A stretch of DNA of 64,000 nt, from contig JAKSYS010000034.1 in assembly GCA_022925895.1 (NCBI GenBank), positions 62,001-126,000 on the forward strand, given 5' to 3'. Made by a program: the position numbers and the translations under genes. This DNA is from Fragilaria crotonensis (lineage: Eukaryota; Bacillariophyta; Fragilariophyceae; Fragilariales; Fragilariaceae). Below are positions 23,775 through 33,424 of the stretch, piece after piece (positions within the stretch are counted from its first letter, which is position 1; each line of letters opens with the position of its first letter). The notes beneath the pieces were generated by a model that was not told the DNA's origin, searched no databases, and saw only the letters and a program-made list of their open reading frames with translations.

Positions 23775-24983
23775 ATGGTGGTAAAGAAACGCTCGAATAG
23801 CAACGACCGCTTTGTTCTTCCTCTCACAAACGAATACAAAGAGAAGGAAAAAATGAAAACCATTGTAGTAACTGCGAGCCAGCATCATATGTTTGAGGAA
23901 GACACAGCTTCAGCATTTTGGAGACGATGGAGTTCCACCAGCCAGCTCCTGCAAAGCTCAAAATCCAAAAAATTCGACTCTCTGCCATCTTGGGGCAACC
24001 CTCAAGATGACTTTTGTGAGTTTGTTCAAACAAAAAGTCACGTGGTCATCACAACAAGGCGAAAGAAAGCCGATACATGGTCTCTGTTGACCTTTTGTTT
24101 GGTACTAATCGGAGGAGTTACGTGTCGCCATCTCAAATCAGAACTTCATTGTACCCTCAGCGAGATAAAGACAGTCTTGTCCCATCGCAACCAGCTCAAA
24201 ATAAAGCTTAGATCAAGGGACAAGGACGTTCGCATGCTATCACGGGAAATTGCTGCTACAAAACAGCGGATAGAAGCTGATAAATATGCTCGCAAAGCAG
24301 GCCAATCTGTCAAGCGCATCTCTGACTCTACCGCGCTAAAAGGGATGAAAGGCCAAGTCGATTTCTATAACGAGCGAAAAGCAAGCTTGAAAGAACATGT
24401 TCAGGAGAAGAGCCGAAAGAGTGTCGAAGCCATGTATGGCAGCGGCAAGGCATTCCAAGTACAGTTCACACTCGACTTTCCGGATGGCAAGGAGGGTCCT
24501 AACACCTTCACTGTTGAGATGGCTTCTCTCGAAAGGATGCCAAATTCCGTGTTTACATTCCTTTCGATGGTAGAGCAGGGACTTTGGGACGGTTGCTCGT
24601 TCATGAAGGTGGCAAACGAGGTCATGAAAGCGGTAACCCTTTCATATGACGATACACGAAGCCCCGGGAAGGTTGCCACTTCCTTCCGTGAAGCTAATCT
24701 TAATGGGCCAGTCTTCAAGGAGTACAACGACGAATTCCAACACTCCCCATATACTCTCGGCTTCGCTGGGCGTGGCAGTCCCAGCTTCTTTATCAGTGCT
24801 GAAAACAATGCAGATCTTCACCCGTCAGACACCGCATTCGGAAAGGTCGTTGCTGGCTTTGATGCCCTTTCCCGCTTGAACGCGTATCACATAGAGGCTG
24901 GAGCCCAGCCTCGTGATCGAGTTGGTGTCAAGTCGACAAGAATACTGGTCTCTACGAAGCGTTCGCTACGTCTACCGCGCTAA
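23775..24983 (+). CDS. Membrane-anchored cyclophilin-like protein
   Basis: A 402-residue protein. Residues about 102-117 (SLLTFCLVLIGGVTC) form one hydrophobic segment, preceded by a basic stretch, which suggests a type II membrane anchor. Residues about 120-200 are charged and helical (SREIAATKQRIEADKYARKA). The C-terminal 190 residues follow the cyclophilin fold pattern: VQFTLDFPDG, FTVEMASLERMPNSVFTFLS, GLWDGCSFMKV, YTLGFAGRGSPSFFISAEN, HPSDTAFGKVVAGFDALSRL. Where active cyclophilins have FHRV the sequence reads FMKV, so the catalytic Arg is missing and isomerase activity is doubtful. The intronless frame starts at an ATG in a good context (caaaacATGG). Location in the secretory pathway is inference. 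Confidence 0.7.
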   Translation: MVVKKRSNSNDRFVLPLTNEYKEKEKMKTIVVTASQHHMFEEDTASAFWRRWSSTSQLLQSSKSKKFDSLPSWGNPQDDFCEFVQTKSHVVITTRRKKADTWSLLTFCLVLIGGVTCRHLKSELHCTLSEIKTVLSHRNQLKIKLRSRDKDVRMLSREIAATKQRIEADKYARKAGQSVKRISDSTALKGMKGQVDFYNERKASLKEHVQEKSRKSVEAMYGSGKAFQVQFTLDFPDGKEGPNTFTVEMASLERMPNSVFTFLSMVEQGLWDGCSFMKVANEVMKAVTLSYDDTRSPGKVATSFREANLNGPVFKEYNDEFQHSPYTLGFAGRGSPSFFISAENNADLHPSDTAFGKVVAGFDALSRLNAYHIEAGAQPRDRVGVKSTRILVSTKRSLRLPR

Positions 24984-27008
24984 ATCAGTCCGCTCGATAC
25001 AAAACCCAGTCTACAAGTAGTTTATTCAAAGTTAAGCTCTAAGATTCCCGTAGTGACATCCTACACCTTTCAGATACGGCTTGTTTGTGTCATTCGATCG
25101 ACTGAGCGAGAACTTTCCACTACGAATGCAGGATTTTTGCAACCAGCTGATGTTGACACGGCTGTTGTTCATTTTTTGGTCGGAGTGGTGGTCATGGTTT
25201 TGCGTTTTGGCGTCGAGTGGAAGATATCCATTCGAAAAGAAGTGGTGCTCCGCAAGTCCTGATCCGGGAACCAGACATAATGACCATAGCGATACGTCTA
25301 TACTCCATGCCCATACAACGTCAAAGAGGGGACATCCTGGCATTTGGCTTGTGTAACGTGCGTGCTCTATCTATTCCCATACGTTTATGTGTATCTACAA
25401 ACTGGTTTGTCCCCTTTTCGAGCTAGTAGAGCACGAGGTCCTTGTACACTTCCAGTACTGTCTTCTTGATACTGTAGCTGTACCGTGCTTATGCACTCAA
25501 TCAAGCATTCTGAGTAGAGTAGTGTATAGTGCATGGTTGCATGGAGCATTGTAAAGATGTCATATGATGTACTGTCCTACATTCGGAATCATTGTAGCAT
25601 CAAACCCCTTAAACTTTAAAAGTGGGGAGAATCAAAACCAACAGAATTCGACGAATGAGGGTGAGGATGGAAGTCCCGTGTTGACGCTTAGGTAAGGAGA
25701 GCATCTTAAGCATGAACAACGCTTGTCATGGATGAAAGTGACGCATGGAAGTGTCGTCCCTGTCAGTCTCAGTCGGTGACTAGATGGACGTTGGACACCG
25801 AGGACTTTCTTTATCTGGGAGGGAGGTTGGAGGAAACATTTCGAGAAACCCAAGAAAATATAGTCGCCAAGTCCATTTGTCTTAATGTTTCGGTGATGTA
25901 GCTTTGTCATGCTTTCATACTGGCGTCAACCCCCTAACTCCTAAGCGAGAAACACAGCTAAAAGAATTCGACGAATGAGGGTGAGGATGGAAGTCCCGAG
26001 TTAGTATGTCGGTAAGGAGAGCCATCTGAAGAAGGAACTACTCTTGTCAAGGGTGACAATGAGGAATTGAAGTGCCTTCCCTGCCAACCCTCAGTATGTG
26101 AATTCCCAGACAAGGAGGACTGGGCGGAGCAAACATTTCTAAGAACCCGACAAAATCTTGTCCCCGCGTCCAGCTGCCTTAAAGTATCGCCGCTTCGGGT
26201 ACAACTTCAGATCTTACTCGATTCAAGGGTTCGAAGCCCTCATGGCAAATAAGATGGAGAATATTCAATCCACCAACGGGCAAGGTCGAAAAAATAGAAA
26301 GTAGAAAAATGATACACACCAAATCTGGGTAGCGTTCGATGCTGACGCGGGGTCGATCGTGCCAAGCAGAAATGACGACTGGGGAACAAGTGACTTCGCC
26401 CGTTCTTGCCGATTCTCGTGTGTTACGTTACCATGTGCATAATTCAGGCATGGTAAACAGGAACGTCTTCGCGTGCGATGCTGCTTAGCTTTGTTACAAT
26501 GAGCAGGTAGCTACATTTTGGCAACCCTCCTCACCGAACTTGACCTAATTCAGAATGCATGGTTTTTCAGTCAATCCCAACTTTACTTGTCATTGTATGA
26601 ATAGCATTAGACGAAGTCTGAAACTTGATATCCGCCATAAATGATGCAGCATGAGACAGCAGGACAGAAAACCTGCTCGAAGAATGAGTTTTGGGAAGAA
26701 TCCTTTCAGTCCAGGTTCGCTGGAGATGTTTGCGGCCTATAACCTGAAATTGTACGGAGATTCGTTCGTGGCAAGTTGATGTTGATGTTGCGATCTCGGC
26801 TGCACCACAGGAAAAGGGTCCACCTGAAATGTGCTGGTGAAAGTTGGATCCTAAAACGTAGGAGAATGTACGATGAGTTGCGTAGAATGCAGTCTCATAA
26901 CCTATTCTGAAGAATCAGGAGGGTTTGGTTCAAGTCTATCGTTCTGTGATCTTTCTCCCACTTTCCGACAGTCAACAAAACAAAGATACCACTCCTTCAC
27001 CTCTAACA
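24984..27008. other. 2-kb gene-free region with a tandem duplication
   Basis: No protein-coding gene is supported. It includes a GTAC cluster at 25420-25590 and the 320-bp duplication listed separately. The last 200 bases should hold the promoter of the geranylgeranyl reductase gene. Confidence 0.5.
25643..26282 (+). repeat. 320-bp tandem duplication with a perfectly kept 36-base block
   Basis: Two units start at 25643 and 25963 (period 320). The first 36 bases (25643-25678 and 25963-25998, starting agaattcgacgaatgagg) are identical. The rest is diverged with islands of identity such as ggtaaggagagc. No shared open frame exists, so an RNA or regulatory role is more likely than a protein. Confidence 0.7.
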
Positions 27009-28814
27009 ATGAAGTTCTGTGTTGCTGCCCTTGCCATCACCTCGGCTACTGCCTTCTCACCATCTTCCTTCAATGGACGTAATGTTGCACATTCCGCTGC
27101 CTCGTCCTCTGCTCTGTGCATGAAGTACAAGGTTGCCGTTGTTGGAGGAGGTCCATCTGGTGCCTGTGCCGCTGAGATCTTCGCTCAGGAGAAGAATATC
27201 GACACTGTGCTCTTCGAGCGCAAGCTTGACAACGCCAAGCCATGCGGTGGTGCCATTCCACTCTGCATGGTTGGCGAGTTCGACCTCCCTGAAAGTGTTG
27301 TCGATCGTAAGGTACGTCTCAGATTTTCAATCGCGCACTCACTGACATCGACAAACGACCTTCTGCATCAATACTCTTCGTTTTAGTCTGTTTCTGTACT
27401 GTTTGCATGAAGACGCTATGGAGCGTTGTTGCCATCTTTCTGGAGGATCGATCGATGAATTCGTCATTACACCATTGGATTCTGTGGAAGTTGAAGTCTA
27501 AGGATTTAGCTGGTATGATTCCTACGGTAGACGTCGTACATTTTCTTCGCTACCGTGTTTGTCGGGCAACATCCAGTGGAACCTGGTACTGCTTCACGCT
27601 GCTCCATTGATGTTATCGTTTTCATTCTCTTGTGATTTTGATCATTCTTGAGGGGTTTGGTCACATCGTCTGCAATCGTTTGCCGCCATGTCACTCATTA
27701 ATGCCCCCACCCACCCACCCACCCGTAGGTTCGTCAAATGAATCTGATCTCCCCAACCGGTGTTGAGGTCAACATTGGTGAGACCCTCCAACCTGATGAA
27801 TACATCGGAATGTGCCGTCGTGAGATTCTCGACAAGTACTTCCGCGACCGTGCTGTCACTACTGGTGCTCAGATCGTCAACGGTCTTGTCACCAGCATTG
27901 ACGTGCCTGCTGACCACAAGGTCTCTGAGAACCAGTACACCATTAACTACCAAGAATACCTAGAGGGATCATCTGTTGGTGTTGCGAAATCTATGGACGT
28001 TGATCTGATTGTTGGTGCCGATGGCGCGAACTCTCGCGTTGCCAAGGCCATGGATGCTGGAACCTACAATTTCGCCATTGCATTCCAAGAACGTATCAAG
28101 ATCTCGGACGAGAAGATGAAGTTCTACGAAGAAATGGCAGAGATGTACGTCGGTGACGATGTCTCTCCAGATTTCTACGGATGGGTCTTCCCCAAGTACG
28201 ACCACGTCGGTGTTGGAACCGGAACCGTTGTCAACAGACCTGCCATCAAGCAATACCAGAAGGCCATCCGCGACCGTGCTGGTGACAAGATCGAGGGAGG
28301 AAAGATCATCAAGGTCGAGGCCCACCCTATCCCAGAACACTACCGCCCACGTCGTGTTCAGGGACGTATCGCCCTTGTCGGTGATGCTGCGGGATACGTC
28401 ACCAAGTGCTCCGGAGAGGGCATCTACTTCGCCGCCAAGTCTGGACGCATGGCAGCTCAGGAAATTGTTAAGCTCATGAAGGAGGATCCCGTCTTCCTAC
28501 CCAAGCTGAGATCGAAGACACCTACATCAAGAAGTACGATGGCCTGTATGGACCAACTTACGCCGTGCTCGATGCTCTCCAGAAGGTCTTCTACGTTAAC
28601 AACGGTGCACGAGAGGCTTTCGTTGAACTGTGCAACCCAAGTACGTCCAACAAGTGACTTTCGACTCCTACCTCTACAAGAGAGTCCAAGGTAACAACCC
28701 GATTGATGACCTCAAGCTCCTTGGTGAGACCATTGGTTGCTTGATCCGAGGATACTCAACGCTAAGCCAGATGCCGAGTTCTCCAACCCTATTGAGAGCC
28801 AGAAGCGCATCTAA
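27009..28814 (+). CDS. CHLP: Plastid geranylgeranyl reductase (ChlP)
   Basis: It reduces geranylgeranyl diphosphate or geranylgeranyl-chlorophyll to the phytyl form, supplying chlorophyll and tocopherol tails in the plastid. The start MKFCVAALAITSATAFSPSS is a signal peptide ending in an ASAFAP-like A-F|S-P motif, the plastid entry code of diatoms. An FAD-binding site follows (YKVAVVGGGPSGACAAEIF), with LFERKLDNAKPCGG, the second dinucleotide motif VDLIVGADGANSRVAKAMD, and GRIALVGDAAGYVTKCSGEG. One intron lies at 27312-27728. The last 100 residues (AEIEDTYIKKYDGLYGPTYA, YVQQVTFDSYLYKRVQG, ILNAKPDAEFSNPIESQKRI) are split over three frames. Each break, at the C-runs 28501 and 28636 and the GG at 28750, is cured by one added base, so I read this as one intact gene with consensus errors. 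Confidence 0.92.
27704..27724 (+). repeat. (ACCC)n tract abutting a splice acceptor
   Basis: A run of cccacccaccc repeats ends three bases before the gtag acceptor of the ChlP intron, where the polypyrimidine tract would lie. Confidence 0.7.
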
Positions 28815-29745
28815 ATTAATTTATTGCACGCCAGAACAGCACGAGCCGGAAGTCGCCGCCTTTAACTGTAAAATAGAATTTTCACCTTTTGGATGGCAAG
28901 TGTTTTTGAGTGACACCTTACAGTAATTGTACTTGGCGGATGACAAGGTAAAATGTTATTTGTGCTGTGGTTTATTGACTTTCGTACCACAATGGATTCT
29001 TGTGATGATGATATGAAATCGAGAAAATCTGTACAACAGTACTCCGAGTTTGATATCAGATGGAATCACACTAGAGAGTACTGAAGTAAGCCGTAGTTGC
29101 TCAGCAATAATTCGTAAACATGGTTCTCGTTAAATGTGACCCAAATCAGAGACGGCATATTGCACCAATATCCATCGAGGCCATGTATCGAAATCGACCC
29201 AACAACCCCAGCAAATAGCAGCCTGGCTCCCCTGCAACGCACACCGTTTTAGAGGAACTGGAACTTTTAGTAAGCTCTCAATGGATTGAAGTACTTGATT
29301 ATCCACACTTTATTGGCGCCCTTGCAAGGCCGAAACTGGACGAGGTTTCGTACGGAAAACCAGTCGAGATTTGGCGACCAAATGAGGTTTGCAAGGTTCG
29401 CTGCGGGCGCACCATGTCCTCCCAATCCAAATTATAATACCTTCGCCAAACAACCATTCATAAAATTGGAGCACAATCATGCCGAATAAACTAAGATACC
29501 GGTCAATACTGTTTCTAATCATATTACTACAATTGAGGAGTTCACATATGAGAAGAATGCCGTTGAGAGCCTTCTTTGCGACGTCGACGCTGAGGAGAAA
29601 GGGAGTATCGGAAAAATCCAGCATTGGACCTGTCGAGCCTACGCCTTCACCCATGACTTGGTCGTTCCGCATTAGCGTCCCTGAGAAACAGTTGATGTTC
29701 AGCATCAAGCATTGACGTCTCCTGACTGAAGACGTAAACTACTCA
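28815..29745. other. Gene-free region
   Basis: Downstream of ChlP and downstream of the minus-strand recombinase, so it is a convergent 3' region. Only short unsupported frames are seen. Confidence 0.5.
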
Positions 29746-31671
29746 TCATTGTTTCAAGCCCATGCTGTCATTGACGCTCTGCAACAGTTCTACAGCTGGC
29801 GCCACTTTTCGCTTCAAAGTCCTTCGATCATATGATGTCCTTTGCATTTGAATGGAATGTCCCATGTACAAAGCGAGGGCTTCCAACTGCTTTTCGGACG
29901 CGTCAGAATCTCGCACGTGAGTCACAATCATGTCGCGCAGCAGATGCGGGTTCGTCTTCTTGCCAGCATACGTATAGCAATTCCGAGCAACAATTTGATA
30001 CACCGAATCTTGTGTAAAGGCATTGCCCGTCCGCGGTTGCACAAACAACTTTGACGTCTTGGGAGTCAAGCACGGTCGCCATCTCTCGAGAAAGTCATCA
30101 ATGGATGGCACCAACTCTGCAGATAACATCATCGGCGGCCGGTCGCCATAAGTCTTTCCTGTTTTGTAGTCATCAGGTCCGTGCTTGATCACCCAACGAC
30201 CTTGCTCTTTCACCAACGATTTGCCGACTTCTAGCTCTCGAATCGTCCGTTGTCGGTCTGGAACGCAAGCGAAGAAAGCAAGCACAAGGTAGTATTGGTA
30301 AACGATAGCAATCTTACGCATCTGCGTCGATTTCGAAGCCTCCTCTTGCTCAGGAGCATTGGACTCATAGTCCTCAATCAATCTGGCCAAATCTGATTTT
30401 AGAGATTGAATCGCCGCCAGATATTCGTGCCAGGTCAACCACTTGGCGGATTCATCCGACGATCGAGGTGCCACACCCTGGCGTTGATTGGCGTCACGGT
30501 GCAATTTGCGCAGCTCCCGGATCAGGGGAATGTCATCAAAGCTCTTTTCGCCATAGGTTGGATCGGCCTTGCTTTCGCGGGCGAAGCGAAACTTTAAAAG
30601 TTTTGTAAGGCCGCGAAGGATGTTCGCTTCGTAGGATACCGATATTGATCGATTTTGCCGAAGCCAAAGAATGAATTCTAGGAACGTTTCAGCCGATTCC
30701 TTTTCTTTGTTTGGTACGATATCATAGATCGAGACATGCAATGGATACATATATTGCCCATGATTGTGAAGGAACCAACCTAGGAATTGCTTGGCATGAC
30801 GAACGTACACTTCTGCGGTGGCCTTTCGTATCGGAGATTCTTGAGATTGCGTTGAGGGTTTAGTCATGAACTCCAGAAAACCCTCCATCTCACGAGCCAG
30901 CTGCGGGTAGACACTTGGATAGTCCTTCGGGAGTCCGTAATCGTCCGCAACGTCAGTCTTTCGATGCTTTGCCTTCTCGTTGACAATTACTTGTTTAAAA
31001 ATCGGTTTCTTTGGCTTGTCATCATTCACAACGATATTGCTGGACTCCTCTTCAGGACTTTCCACGTTTGTATCGAAAGGAGTGCCGATGGTAGCAATGA
31101 CTGTCGTTCCACTACCTCCAGCGGCATTTGGTACGTGCACCTGTGGCTCAACAGAATTGATTTGTGGTTGCTCCGACGGCGACGATTCGGACGACTGAAG
31201 AATGACATCCATCACCACAGCCCGGACTCGGTGAGCCATGAGGGCGTCGAAGGCAAAGTCGGATTGCAGCAACTCTGAGAATACTTCTGGACGATCGACA
31301 AAGTCCTTGGCCAGCAAGGTGAGCTCCTGCAAACTCTCAAAGCCTGCCATGGCAAGCCGTTGTTGTATTTTCGATTGAATCCGTTCCGGAAAGCCGCGAG
31401 CCGTCATGACCTGCTCCAACGACGGCGTGGCGGCGACGCGCGACTGTAATCTGGATGAGGTGTACGCTGTGTTGCTGATCATGTGAAACCATGGTAAGGA
31501 AGGAATCAACAAGTATGATAGAAAAGAGGCATAGCCGGCACACAACACCGTCATTGTCAAGAATGTTGAGACTGGAGTGTCAAGTTGAGAAGCGAAATGT
31601 CTTCCAACAGTCAGGCTGTCAAGGCACTGCAGTAGTACTGGCCTAACATCATGATCAGATGTAGATCTCAA
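29746..31671 (-). CDS. Tyrosine recombinase/integrase-like protein, intact
   Basis: An uninterrupted frame of up to 641 residues with a full tyrosine-recombinase C-terminal half. In order it has PDRQRTIREL (first Arg, about 475), GPDDYKTGKTYGDRPP (Lys about 503), NPHLLRDMIVTHVRD (H576-xx-R579), LYMGHSIQMQRTSYDRR (H605 and nucleophile Y614). Residues 280-400 form the helical core-binding region (AEVYVRHAKQFLGWF, YEANILRGLTKLLKFRFARE). Residues 80-160 are helical with no known match. The first 63 residues are odd, with a hydrophobic segment; the Met at 31482 (MISNTAYTSSRLQ) may be the real start. It differs from the two Cryptons: no GCR1_C-like domain, no flanking repeats seen, no breaks. It could be an active element gene or a domesticated recombinase. 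Confidence 0.75.
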   Translation of the reverse strand: MRSTSDHDVRPVLLQCLDSLTVGRHFASQLDTPVSTFLTMTVLCAGYASFLSYLLIPSLPWFHMISNTAYTSSRLQSRVAATPSLEQVMTARGFPERIQSKIQQRLAMAGFESLQELTLLAKDFVDRPEVFSELLQSDFAFDALMAHRVRAVVMDVILQSSESSPSEQPQINSVEPQVHVPNAAGGSGTTVIATIGTPFDTNVESPEEESSNIVVNDDKPKKPIFKQVIVNEKAKHRKTDVADDYGLPKDYPSVYPQLAREMEGFLEFMTKPSTQSQESPIRKATAEVYVRHAKQFLGWFLHNHGQYMYPLHVSIYDIVPNKEKESAETFLEFILWLRQNRSISVSYEANILRGLTKLLKFRFARESKADPTYGEKSFDDIPLIRELRKLHRDANQRQGVAPRSSDESAKWLTWHEYLAAIQSLKSDLARLIEDYESNAPEQEEASKSTQMRKIAIVYQYYLVLAFFACVPDRQRTIRELEVGKSLVKEQGRWVIKHGPDDYKTGKTYGDRPPMMLSAELVPSIDDFLERWRPCLTPKTSKLFVQPRTGNAFTQDSVYQIVARNCYTYAGKKTNPHLLRDMIVTHVRDSDASEKQLEALALYMGHSIQMQRTSYDRRTLKRKVAPAVELLQSVNDSMGLKQ

Positions 31672-32383
31672 AAAAGGTTATGGCATGCGGCAATTTGAGA
31701 AATGAAGACCTTTTTTGAGGACCACGAACAGAATAGAAAGTACGGGTACTCCAGTATCCAGTACACCCGGTATCAGTATGCATAGCCACCTGGTGCCGGC
31801 ACCGTTGTCTGGTACTCCAGTACAGTAGTTCTACTGATTAGTTGTCCACCGGACGTTCCGGCAAATGGCGATTTCAGAAAGGAGGGAAGATAGCTAAATT
31901 TTTGAAGTAACATGTTTTCTTGGGATGTCTACCTTTTATGGGACAAGTATGCAACTACGTTTTCTACACATGGGTGTGGCAAATACACTATGAATAAAAA
32001 AAGTATATACATAATAATGGTACTGTACCTGGTACTACTAGTTCTCTACTAGAGGTGTACGGATCTAAAAGCCATATGTAAATTGTGCCCCGAGTAGACT
32101 TGAAGGTAGGAGGAGTAAAATTCTATTGAACACGTCAAATAATACTCGTATCGAATAAACATGTGTATCCGGTGCATACGAATACGTCGTTGGATAGTTC
32201 ATGCGCTCTCGAAGTCATTAAGGCACTCACGGGTCTCTCAGCATTGTACTAGTACCAGGTTGCGAATATATAGTCATGATACCACGTTTAGTGTCAATAT
32301 GTATGACGTAGCAAAGCGCCATCCAGGTTCGCAACACACGGGGGTCGTTACCGACCAGAGTGTTATAGACGAGATTCGTCTGC
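31672..32383. other. Gene-free region with GTAC islands
   Basis: No gene seen. GTAC-rich stretches at 31739-31835 and 32015-32060 include ggtactccagtacag and cctggtactactag. Confidence 0.6.
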
Positions 32384-33424
32384 TTACCACAAAAGGTATT
32401 GGATGAGTCTTCCTTTGTTGTCACGGATCTCGAAGCAGAGAGGGAGGAAATAATCTGGAGTTCCTTCAGGAGTGTTGATTTGCACTCCTCCGAGGAGCGC
32501 AATCTTTCCATCTCCAGCAACCTCGCCACATCCGGCAGCAACGATTTGTTGCATGAGAGCATTCTGGGCATCGAACATAGCAAGCGGAAGCTCGGCCATT
32601 GTGTCCGGAGCTTCTTCCAATCGCTTTCCGTGTGGTAACAACATGTTGCCAACGAAGGTCTGTTGTGCGTCAAGAGCATTGGTGGCAGGAGCGGCAGCAT
32701 CTCTCTTGCCTTTGCGCACAGCGTCGACGTATCCGGCTGCAGCAACACCTGATCCACAGCAAGTGCCGCTTGATTTGCGTCCTCGGCGGTTGACCTTTCC
32801 AACGTTTCCTTCGGCGTCAACTCCGACGTGAGGTCCGTATACAATGAGGCAGTCACCTCCCGTAGGAATATGGTGAGCCATGGCGCCAAAACTGGTGACA
32901 CCACCAAAGGCGAATCCCGCAAGACCGCCCATTGAAAAGTGTTCACCATACACCTTGTTGAAGTCTCTTTCAAGCTGACGGTTAACCTCGTCGCAGCACA
33001 ATGAGGTTGCCATGAGCGTTGTTGACCCGTATCCATATTTCTCAAGAGCAGAAGTCACGCGACTGACAATGTCGGCGTTGGTGATGGCTTTTGGATACGC
33101 AGACATGATTTTCCCAACAGTTACAGGATTAGGTAGAACAGCAGGTCCAGACTTAGCGGTAACAGTTGTTCCTGTGATCCATCCGGCACCGGCATCTTCG
33201 GAAGCAGGCGTTTCCGATGCAAGGTCGCTGAAGCTGAAACCTCCAACAATCTTTCGTCGAATGACATCAAGTTCAAACAGGATGACCATTCCCCAGGCAC
33301 AGAAAACAAAGAAGAAGAGATGAACAAGTTCGGGAGAAATTTCAAGGACGACATCGTGAGGATTCACTGGAGGAAGCGCGGGCGCTGGGGCTCCAAACAT
33401 CTTCGTAATTAGAGGCAGTGGCAT
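32384..33424 (-). CDS. LCIB/C-type (theta) carbonic anhydrase-like protein with N-terminal TM
   Basis: A 346-residue protein. Residues about 100-330 match the limiting-CO2-inducible B/C family, zinc carbonic anhydrases of the CO2-concentrating mechanism. Visible family features are SLCCDEVNR (zinc Cys with the Asp/Arg dyad, about 142-149), GGLAGFAFGGVTSFGAMAHH (His 184/185), YGPHVGVDAEGNVGKVNRRG and GTCCGSGVAAAG (second Cys, about 222). Before the enzyme domain, residues 33-52 (LVHLFFFVFCAWGMVILFEL) form a probable membrane helix, so the enzyme may be membrane-anchored. No obvious plastid ASAFAP motif is seen at the N-terminus. The start follows a clean untranslated stretch (aaaccATGCC). The CO2 role is inferred from family; related diatom paralogues vary in activity. 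Confidence 0.8.
   Translation of the reverse strand: MPLPLITKMFGAPAPALPPVNPHDVVLEISPELVHLFFFVFCAWGMVILFELDVIRRKIVGGFSFSDLASETPASEDAGAGWITGTTVTAKSGPAVLPNPVTVGKIMSAYPKAITNADIVSRVTSALEKYGYGSTTLMATSLCCDEVNRQLERDFNKVYGEHFSMGGLAGFAFGGVTSFGAMAHHIPTGGDCLIVYGPHVGVDAEGNVGKVNRRGRKSSGTCCGSGVAAAGYVDAVRKGKRDAAAPATNALDAQQTFVGNMLLPHGKRLEEAPDTMAELPLAMFDAQNALMQQIVAAGCGEVAGDGKIALLGGVQINTPEGTPDYFLPLCFEIRDNKGRLIQYLLW

Noticed and set aside
26205-26245. tRNA-like T-arm (agggttcgaagccct)
   Set aside because: No matching acceptor, D-arm or anticodon arm within 80 bases upstream.
32227-33045. Second minus-strand frame of 272 codons within the LCIB-type gene
   Set aside because: Shadow of a well-supported conserved gene in another frame.
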